Source: Pollutiaquabacter aromativorans (GTDB lineage Bacteria; Bacteroidota; Bacteroidia; AKYH767-A; 2013-40CM-41-45). From it: a DNA stretch of 64,000 nucleotides. The stretch spans positions 1,984,001-2,048,000 of the forward strand of contig CP185379.1 of assembly GCA_049177215.1 (NCBI GenBank), written 5' to 3'. Made by a program: the position numbers and the translations under genes. Shown here in pieces: positions 51,059 to 61,400 of this stretch (the stretch's first letter is position 1; each line of letters starts with the position of its first letter). Below the pieces are notes generated by a model. The model ran no database searches. It saw only the letters and a list, made by a program, of their open reading frames with translations, and was not told the DNA's origin.

Positions 51059-52360
51059 ATGTCCCTGAACAGCGTCCCCTACGAAAAAACCCTGCGCATC
51101 CTGCAGCAGGTGGAGCTGTTTGAGCACGTTCCTACGAATGTAATCGAGGAACTCTGTAAAAAGATGCTGATTTCCAGTTTCCGGGCGGAAGACCGGATCA
51201 TCAACCAGGGCGATGAAGGAAACAGCATGTACGTTATCCTGTCGGGCAAGGTGCACATTCACGATGGCGACTTTGTCGTGGCCAGCCTGCACGAAGGCAG
51301 TTTTTTCGGTGAATTCTCGCTACTCGACGACGAACCCCGTTCACTTTCTGTTTCCGCCGCTACGCCCTGTGTGACCGGCACGATTCTGCAAAACGACTTT
51401 TACCGCATCATCAACAAATACCCGGACGTTACCAAGGACATCATCAAGGTGATGCTGAAACGTCTGCGCGGTCAGAATACCACCATCATTGCGCAACTCC
51501 GTTCCCGCCAGCGCGAGCTGGAAAACATGGTACGCGAGCGGACAGCGGATATCCAAAAGAAAAACGAAGACCTCGAAAAAGCCATCGCGGAACTGAAGGT
51601 AACCCAGGAACAACTGATCCAGCAGGAGAAACTGGCTTCACTCGGCCAACTCACTGCCGGAATCGCTCACGAGATCAAGAATCCGCTGAACTTCGTGAAC
51701 AATTTCTCGGTACTGACAAACGACCTGATCAAGGAACTGCACGAATGCGAGGATCCGGAAGAACGCGAAGCGATCTTTTCCGACATCCAGCAGAACCTCG
51801 AGAAGATCCGCTTCCACGGCCACCGCGCGGACTCCATCGTCTCGAGCATGCTGGACCATGCCCGCTCCAGCAGCCGGTCGCGCGAACTGATTCACCTCGA
51901 TCAGCTGTGCGACGAGTACCTCAACCTCGCCTTCCACGGAATGCGAGCGAATGTTCCCGATTTCAACTGCACACTCGAGAAGAATTACGAGCCCAACATT
52001 CCGGAAACCACCTGCATACCACAGGATATCGCACGGGTGTTCCTGAACCTGTTCAACAACGCCTTTTACGCAGTCAAAGGCCGGCACCTGCCCAAGGTGA
52101 GCGTGCACGTCCGCACGCTTTTCATGCCGGGTAAAAAGGAAATCGAAATCCGTATCCGCGACAACGGAAGCGGCATCCCGGAAGATAAACTGAACAAGAT
52201 TTTTCAACCCTTTTTTACCACAAAACCTGCCGGACAGGGCACCGGATTGGGACTAAGCATCAGCCACGATATCATGACCGCCCACGGCGGCAGCATCCGT
52301 GTCGAGAGCAAGGAGAATGAATACACCGAATTCGTTCTCAACCTTCCCGTTACCAATTAA
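51059..52360 (+). CDS. Cyclic-nucleotide-binding sensor histidine kinase
   Basis: 433 residues, soluble. A cNMP-binding domain (about 12-125; FEHVPTNVIEELCKKMLISS, YVILSGKVHIHDGDFVVASL, FGEFSLLDDEPRSLSVSAAT) is followed by a long coiled coil (130-190), a HisKA-type domain with acceptor His in LTAGIAHEIKNPLNFVNN, and an HATPase domain (FLNLFNNAFYAV, IRDNGSGIPEDKL, GTGLGLSISHDIMTAHGG). FGEFSLLDDEPRS matches the phosphate-binding cassette (FGE...R-S/T), with Arg present, so real cAMP/cGMP binding is plausible. It lies 0.7 kb from the adenylate cyclase gene. No cognate response regulator is adjacent. Confidence 0.9.
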   Translation: MSLNSVPYEKTLRILQQVELFEHVPTNVIEELCKKMLISSFRAEDRIINQGDEGNSMYVILSGKVHIHDGDFVVASLHEGSFFGEFSLLDDEPRSLSVSAATPCVTGTILQNDFYRIINKYPDVTKDIIKVMLKRLRGQNTTIIAQLRSRQRELENMVRERTADIQKKNEDLEKAIAELKVTQEQLIQQEKLASLGQLTAGIAHEIKNPLNFVNNFSVLTNDLIKELHECEDPEEREAIFSDIQQNLEKIRFHGHRADSIVSSMLDHARSSSRSRELIHLDQLCDEYLNLAFHGMRANVPDFNCTLEKNYEPNIPETTCIPQDIARVFLNLFNNAFYAVKGRHLPKVSVHVRTLFMPGKKEIEIRIRDNGSGIPEDKLNKIFQPFFTTKPAGQGTGLGLSISHDIMTAHGGSIRVESKENEYTEFVLNLPVTN

Positions 52361-52361
52361 A

Positions 52362-52389
52362 AAAGCCGCCGGAATCATCCGACGGCTTT
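52362..52389. terminator. Hairpin between convergent genes
   Basis: AAAGCCG.CGG / CCG.CGGCTTT with one mismatch and loop AATCAT, 2 bp after the kinase stop. The A and T tracts on either side suit both directions, so it can end the kinase gene and possibly the giant gene from the right. Confidence 0.7.
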
Positions 52390-52428
52390 GTCCACGTCCC
52401 TGCCGGCAAACAACCGGCACTAAGGGCT

Positions 52429-55400
52429 TCAAGGTTGTATGGTGAACAGGAATAGCATCATGTTGTTCTCGACGATGGAATAATCGGTCGCTTCGACCAA
52501 CAGGTCACCGGTCAGGTCAGTCGGCACATAGCCGAAGACGAAATTCAGTGCCGCGTTTTCAACCGCTGTATAATCCGAGGCCTCGATCAACTGATCCTGA
52601 TTCACATCACCGCTCCAGAGCGCGAATCGACCGTTACCCAGTTCGCGCAGGTTAGCCCCGTACGCGCTGCCGGCCGAACTGGAGAAGTCATAGGACATGA
52701 CCGACTGCACGGTCAGCGGTACCGCGCTCCAGGTTTCCAGGCTGTTACGATGACGCACCCGGATGTAACACCGTTCGCCGATCAGCAGGCTGTCGGACCA
52801 GGATACCGCAACTGAACCGTCATCCTGAACGATCCCCACACCTTCCAATCCAACCAGACCACTGGCGGAATCAACCAACGCGATGTTGATGGAATCCACA
52901 TCCGCCGGATTCGTTGAGGTACCGTTGAGGAAGAGACAACCGCCCGAACCACCGTTGCCCATCGGTGCCGCAACGGTACCCGATAAGGTAAAGCCCTCGA
53001 TCAGGATATCCAGGTGCAGATCGATCGGACAGAAAGAACGCCGCACCACGACCGAAAGCGTGGTCGAACATCCGTTCGCATCGGTGACGGTCAACGTATA
53101 GAGTCCGGCTGCCAATCCTGCAATGGAAGGCGTGGTGGCTCCATTGCTCCAGGCATACGTATAAGGTGGCGAACCACCGCTCACCGTGCTGGAAGCTGTA
53201 CCGTCGTTGATACCCAGACACCCCACAGGTGTGGAGCTAAGCGTCACCAACGGACCTCCACCCGTAACGGGTGGCAGGAATACATTGCAACAGATCATAT
53301 CACCATAGTCGTTCGTGATGCAAACTGTATAGGTGCCGGGAGGCACCGCGACACAACTCGAACCTGCTCCGATCGGGACGCCGGTCCAGAAATATCCCGT
53401 CACATTCCCCCGGTAACATTGCAGGTCGATGCAAATTGATCCAAGCCCTGTCGCGCAGCTGACCGGCGAAATGGAGGGCAAAACCGCTGGCACACGGAAC
53501 CCGTAGTGGTGTTGACTTCCGTCACAGCCAACGATCGTAAAGGTGAGTGAATCACAGGCATTCGCGCCCTCGAAGAACGGTTCAGTGCTGTTATTCTGCC
53601 AGTGATAAGAATAATTGCCGCATCCGTTTCCGTTGATCACCGCTGTTACCATGCTGCCGCAGTTGGAGAAATTGAAACTGACGGAAGGCGGAACAAATCC
53701 GGCATCCGACAAGGTGTAGCAACAGGTGAATTGCTCTCCGTCACGATTGGTAACGGTTACACAATACGTTCCCGCACCCAGTCCTGCTATGCAGGAAGTC
53801 CTGGCTCCGTTGCTCCAGGAGTAGAAATACGGTTGCGGTCCGAAGCAACCCTCGATGCAGATACTGCCGTTGTTCAGGCAGCAATGCGTCTGGACCGCTA
53901 CGAAATCAAAGCGCGGAACCGTGATCGTTTTCGTTACACTGCAACCACGGGCATCGGTGATGGTCACTGTACGCATGACACAACGCTCCTCCAGGGCAAT
54001 GCATTGATCCGTAGTAGGGCCATTGCCCCAATCGAAGGTGTAAGGAGCACATCCGCCCTCCACTGCCACACAAACCGAATCTCCGCACTGCGAAAAATTC
54101 AGGATGGCCGTCAACGGACCGCTGGCTAAGGGGACGGTCACACTCTGCTGCGTGAAATTGCCACAGGCATCCTGAACATAGATGATATAGTTACCGGCCC
54201 GCAGGTTACAGAAGATATTAGAATCCGGCGTCTGCGCGATGCTGTACGATAAGAGCGGGTTGCACGGATCGAAATAGGAATAGCTGAACAGGAGACAACA
54301 ACCCGTGAACGTGGCATGAATGCAACCGTCGTTGAAGCAATTGTCGGGATCGACGCTGACGATGGTAATGGTCGGTGGCGGAGGCGGCGGAACATTGTTA
54401 CAGTTGCATGCTGCCGTATCACAACCGCCACACTGGATGACCGTGATCGCGTTCGTCACCGTAGTCGAGCAACCGTTGGTATCGACAAAAGTGTAGCTGA
54501 CGAGGAATGAACCGATACCCGGTGGGGTGAAGACATTCGCGAAAATGCCCGGACCGGTGAAGTACCCGGTTCCGGCAGCGAGGTTCGCCGGAATCCAGGC
54601 ATTTCCCTGCCAAACCAGGATCGAAGAATCACTCAATGCCTGCGGGCCCGCATCAACGCAGATCGAAGAAAGGAAATACGGCCATTGCAGGATCGGCACG
54701 GGGTTCACGGTTACACAGACGGTATCCGTATCCGAGCAACAACCGTTCGAGCACACCAGGACATAACAGGTACTCTGCATCGGGAAGAGGTCGATGATTG
54801 GCCCCTGCCCTACTGGTTGCAGTTCACCTTCGAAGATCTCGAACCAGGTCGTCGAATCACAGCCCGCCGTTTGCAAGGTGAGTGGTTGACCGGCGCAGAT
54901 CACCTGGTCAGGTCCCGCATTGGCGTCACAGGTATCCAGACAACAGGCGATTACATTGATGTACTTCGTAATCGACGCACTGCAACCGAGGCTGTCGGTA
55001 TAGGTGAAAACAACCGGGTTGGAGCCCAATTGGTTCGGGAAGAAATAGTTCCCGACCACATTCACACTCGAGAAACTCCAGGTTCCCGGCGCGTTCGCCA
55101 ACGGCACCCAGGCATTGTTGATATAAACCGTCACCAGCGCGGTATCCAGGTAAATGGAATCGCTGAATTGACATACCGGTGAAAGACTGAACGGCCACTG
55201 GATCTGGGGCGGAGGATTCACGGTCAGACAAACCGTATCCGTATCAACACAACACCCCTCGTAGCAGACCAGCACATAGCAGGTGTTCTGCATCGGGAAT
55301 ACATCCACGATCGGAGTATTGCCGACCAATACCAGCGAATCGCCGGAGATCGCGTACCACTTGGACGAATCACAGCCGGCCGTCTGTAGGATGAACGGCT

Positions 55401-58400
55401 GACCAAGGCAGACAACATGATCCGGGCCGGCATCCGCCTCGCAGGTATCGGGACAACAGTAGATCACGCTGAAATACTTGGTAAGCGACGCGCTGCAACC
55501 TAGGCTGTCGGTGTAAGTAAAGGTCACGGCATTCGAACCGAGCTGGTTCGGATAGAAATAATTTCCAACGACGTTCACACCCGAGAAACTCCAGGTGCCC
55601 GGCGCATTCGCCAAGGGCACCCAGGTATTGTTGATGTATACCGTGATCTGTGCGGTATCCAGGAGAATGGAATCAGCGAACTGGCAGACCGATGTGTAAG
55701 CGAACGCCCATTGGATCTGTGGTGGAGGATTCACCGTCAGACAAACCGTATCGGTATCGACACAACAACCCTCATAGCAAACAAGGACATAGCAGGTGTT
55801 CTGCATCGGGAATACATCCACGATCGGAGTATTGCCGACCAATACCAGCGAATCGCCGGAGATCGCGTACCACTTGGACGAATCACAGCCGGCCGTCTGT
55901 AGGATGAACGGCTGACCAAGGCAGACAACATGATCAGGGCCGGCATCCGCCTCGCAGGTATCGGGACAACAGTAGATCACGCTGAAATACTTGGTAAGCG
56001 ACGCGCTGCAACCTAGGCTGTCGGTGTAAGTAAAGGTCACGGCATTCGACCCGAGCTGGTTCGGATAGAAATAATTTCCAACGACGTTCACACCCGAGAA
56101 ACTCCAGGTGCCCGGCGCATTCGCCAAGGGTACCCAGGTATTGTTGATGTATACCGTGATCTGTGCGGTATCCAGGAGAATGGAATCAGCGAACTGGCAG
56201 ACCGATGTGTAAGCGAACGCCCATTGAATCTGGGGCGGCGGGTTGACCGTCAGACAGACAGTATCCGTATCAACACAGCAGTCTTCATAGCACACCAGGA
56301 CATAGCAGGTATTCTGCATCGGAAACACGTCCACAGATGGCGTATTTCCGACCAGAACCAGGGAATCTCCGGAGATCGCGTACCATTTGGACGAATCACA
56401 GCCGGCCGTCTGTAGGATGAACGGCTGACCAAGACAGACAACATGATCAGGGCCGGCATCCGCCTCGCAGGTATCGGGACAACAGAAAATCACGCCGATG
56501 TACTTGGTCAGGCTCGCGCTGCAGCCGGCAGAATCCGTATAGGTCAACGTGACAGCATTCGGCCCGAGCAGGTTCGGGTAGAAATAATTTCCGATCACAT
56601 TGGCGCCGCTGAATACCCAGGTGCCACCTGCGTTGGCGAGCGGGATCCAATTGTTGTTCACAAATACCGAAATATTCGCCGTATCAAGGTAGATCGAATC
56701 ACTTCCCAGACATACGGGGGTGAACGGAAGATTCCATTGCAGTTGCGGGAGCGGCCGTACGTTGACACAAACCGTATCGGTATCACAACAACAAGCCTGG
56801 TAGCCACAACAGGTAACGACATAGCAGGTATTTTGCAAGGGCATGACATCGATGAACGGACCATTGTTCAATGGGATCAAAGAATCACCGGAGATCTGCG
56901 ACCAGGTCGGTGTACCCGTACAACCGCTTACGTGCAGGGTGACAACCGAACCGACACAAATCGTAGTATCCGGACCTGCATCGATATCGGGCACATCCGA
57001 ATTGAGACAGATATTGTCGAGCGCGCTCGCTTCATCCGGCGCGGCATTGTAATCCGCGGGGAAGATCACTTCCGTAACGTTCGACAAGACGGTTGTCCAG
57101 TCGGTTGGCAAGGTCGCTCCTATCGGTGTCCAGGCTCCGCCGGGTCCGGCAGGAGCAGGATTGCAATCCGTGATCGGCGCACAGACCGAATGCCAGCCGT
57201 TGTTCTGATTGGCATTGATCGTAGAAGTAAAGGTGAAACCGAGCGTGCCGCTCATGATGGTAACGGAAGGATTCACGTTACCACCCACTCCGCCGTCGTT
57301 CAACAACCGGAAATCAAAACAGAAACTTCCGCAACACCATTTCCCGTCGAACAGATAACTGCCCAACACACCCGAAGCGCCGGGCTGGTCCTGTACGAAC
57401 AGATAATAATCACCCGGCCCGCCCTGCGAATTGACATTCGAAGTGGAGACGATCACATTCGATGCATTCGGATCAGGACCGAAATCGTTCAGCAGGTTAT
57501 CGTCGAAATTCTCACAGGTATCGAGACAGGTAAACAGGTCCGGAGCAGGACAACAATCTTCAAAGTGAATGTTGAGCGTATCCGTAGTATCCGCGCAACC
57601 CCATAGGTTCGTAGCCACCAGGTTGAACTTTCCGCCCGGAGGAAGCACGGTCAGATTCTGGCTGTTGCTGTAGTATACGAACATGTTCGGCACGAAGATC
57701 TGCCAGGTGTAGGTTGCCATGCCGGCGGGACCGGGAATCGTAACCGAATCACACTCGTTGCAGAATTCATAACATCCGGTTGGCGCGCAACTCAGATCCG
57801 GACGCGGATGAATGGTCAGGATGTTGCTGTTGGCTTTACAACCGAATGAGTTGGTGACCATTACCCAATAGTCGCCCACCAAAGCAGCATTGATACTCAG
57901 GCCGAGTTGTCCGGTACTCCAGTTATAAGTGTGCCCTGCGCCTGCAGGATTGGTTACAAAGAGATTGAACAAGCTGCCCTCACACAGGATACCGCCTGGA
58001 TTCGATTGAATGACCGGAGCAACCGGACTCGGATTCACCACGACATTCACCGATCGTGTGGTCGTACAACCGTTCGGGCTGGTGATGGTCACCGTGTACA
58101 CTCCCGCATCCGACAATTGCATGTTCGGTTGATACATCGGGTTGGCACCGCTGACGAAATTCGGACCTACCCAACTGTAGGTGGCACCTGCTATCTGGGT
58201 GGCCAGTAAGCTCAGGCCCTTACCGCTGCAAACGATGGTATCGCCGGTGATCGTGATCGCCGGCAAGGGATTGACCGTCACCGTTACCGGAGCAATGTTG
58301 GGATAGGAACATCCGTTCACCGTCTGAGCGATAACGGAATAGGTGCCACTCTGCGTAACCCAGATGAACGAATTGGTATTCGATGGAGGCGTCAAAGGCG

Positions 58401-61400
58401 GCGTGGGCGACTTTGACCAGAGATAACTGCCGGCGGCAGGAACAACCTGCAATTTCACCGAGTCGCCTTCGCAGAAGGTCAACGGACCTGATGCCACGAT
58501 CACCGCGGACGATGGAACCGGATCTACCGTTACTGAGATCGTATCCGTAGCCGTGCAACCGTTCGCTGCTGTCAGCGTAACCTGATAAGTGAAGGTGCCC
58601 GCAGTGTTCGCGGGAATCGTCAGGTTGGGATTGGTACCGAGCACCGGTCCCGACGGATACAGGTTCCACGAAACAGTCACACCCGCCGTGCTGGTCTTCA
58701 GATCAAGGTTTTCACCCTGACAATACTGCGTTTTACCGGAGATGGAGGCGTTCGGCGATTTCTTTACCGTCAGCGGACCGACCGTGGCTTTGTACGGACA
58801 ACCGAAAGAAGGATTGTAACCGGTAACCGAATAGTAGCCGTTTTGCTTTACGTAGAATGGATTATCCGGTACCGGTTGACTGACAACGTTCGACCAGGTG
58901 AACGGTCCTACTCCGGATGCGGTGAGTTGAATGGAATCACAGAAGGTGTTGTTGATCGTGATCGTACCCGTACCCGCCGCGTTGATGGTGATCGGTCTGG
59001 TCGTCGAACTGCTACAACCGTATTGGTCACCGACCGTCAACTTGTACGTGAAGCTTCCCGCTGCCGGGTAGGTGAATTGCGGATTCTGCAAGTTGGACAA
59101 GCTGATACCGTTGTTGTAAAAATCCCAGGTCCAGGAAGTAGGCGCTGCAAACGAAGCGTCAGAGAAGTTCACCGGCGTACCCGCACAGAACGGAGGTGTT
59201 GCCGGCGGATTCGCGGCCGCCGTGACGGGTACGGGCACATTGACCGCAACGGTCAGCGTACAAGTGGCCAGGGTTCCGCCCGGATCGCTGATGATCAGGG
59301 TGACGTTGTGCGGACCGGCGGAGAACAACTGATTCGCCGGAGAGTGGACCGAACTGAACGGCGTTCCGTTTCCGTCGAGGTACCAGTTCCAACTATAGGA
59401 TGCCGCGCTGTTCAGATACAACGAAGTATTGTTGATGATCGTCTGCATCTGCCCCAGGCCGTTACACTGGTAGGTCACATTGAAGGCAGCGTCGAATGGA
59501 ATCGTAACCGGATGCGTTCGTGCTATGGACGTGGTACACGGTTGCCCCATCGCATCCATACCAATGGCGAATCCTTGCACGGTCACATTGTAAACACCGG
59601 GCGTCGGGAAGGTATGGGTGATCGGACTGATCGGTCCGGCATTGCTGCCGTCTCCGAAATCCCAGCCGGTGAAATTGCCACTGTAGATCTTCGTGAATGT
59701 CGTGGTAAGACACAAAGGCGGCACCGAAGTGAAATCAATACTGTCGTTCACGACGCATACGCCCGGAATCGAATTGCAGACACCGCCGTTGATGGTTTTC
59801 GATCCGGTGTTGGTACACCCGAACGCGTTGGTGACGGTAACGGAATAGGTCGTCGGACCCGTCAGGGTTTGCGTGATCGACGCGGTCGTAGCGCCGGTGC
59901 TCCAGAGATAGGTATAACCACCGGTATTGATCGTATTGAAGGTGACACTGGCAGGGAAATTACAGATCTCATTCGCCGTCACGTTCACCAGCGGTAATGG
60001 ATTGATCGTAAACGTCACGTTCGTATTGGCCGTACAACCGTTCGCGTCAATGATCGAAAGACTCGAGCCGAAATTGCCGGTAGCATTGTAGGTCACCACC
60101 GGCACTGACTGGTTGGTGAGATTCACATTTCCCGCACCCGGGAAACTCCAGTTGTAGGTCACCCCGCCCGCTCCCGTAAAGGTCAAGGGCGCACCGATAC
60201 ACAGAGGGGATGGAATACCGATCGAGGCGGTAGGCAGCGCGTTGACCACTACATTCATTGGAGTAACTGGTCCCGGCGGACAACTCGACTGCACCGCCAG
60301 CGACACGGTTCCAGAGCCCGGCGAATTCCATTTCACCGTGATCGTGTTGGTCCCCTGGCCTGCCTGTAGCACCCCCGGTGCCGTGACAGTCCAGACGTAA
60401 TTGGCGCCAGGAAATACCGGCTGCGTGAACGTATAAGTAACCGTACTGCCCGAACAAACCGAAGCCGGACCGGTAATCACCGGCAACTGCGGTATGTCAT
60501 CGACTTGGATGGTCGTGAAGGCCGTGTCTGAACATCCGTTCGCGTTCGTCACGGCAAGGAATACATTGAAATTACCTGCGGTTACATACGTATGCGAGGC
60601 ATTCTGCGTATTGGCGGTTCCCGCGTCACCGAAGTTCCAATTCCAAACCGGTCCCGGACTCGAAGTGGAGAAGTTCACCAGGCTGTTCTTGCAGACGGTA
60701 GCGGGCGCCACGATGTTCGGCACCGGCGGCAAGCCCAGCAAATTCACCGGGAACATCACCGAGTCGGCATAGCACCGCTCGATTTTCAACTTCACGAAGA
60801 TCGGTCCGTTCGATGCGTCGATCCATCGGATCGTGATCTGGTTCGTCCCGTTCGCCGACAAGATATTCCCGGCAGTAGAGGGAACCACGGACCAGGTATA
60901 CGTACCGTTGCTGATCAGGGAGGGCGGTATCGAATAAACGATCGTGCTCTTCACACAGGCGATCGGTACACTCGGTGTGATGGTCGGCAGACTGAAGGGC
61001 GGCCAGACATAAACGCTGAACGTGGCCGATGCAGGACTGGTACATCCCGGAGGATTGGTCAGCGTCTGCGATACGTTTACACTACCGCCTCCCGCGTTCC
61101 ACTGGATCATCACGCTGTTCCCGTTCGCGGGGCCGATGATCGTTCCGTTCGTCACGGTCCAGTTGTACGTGACACCGTTCATGTTCGGAACGGTGCTGTA
61201 CAGATACGAGACACCCGGACAAACGGTATCCGGCCCGCTGATCGCGGCCGGTGCGATCATGTCGAGTACGGTCACGGCCTTGAAGGCGGAGTCGTTACAG
61301 TAGACTCCCGCCGGCGCATAGGCCGTCACGTAGTACGAGCCGGGGCCGGCATTCCAGGTGTATGCATTGAAGGCCGCCGTGGTAGCGAAGTTGAGAATCG

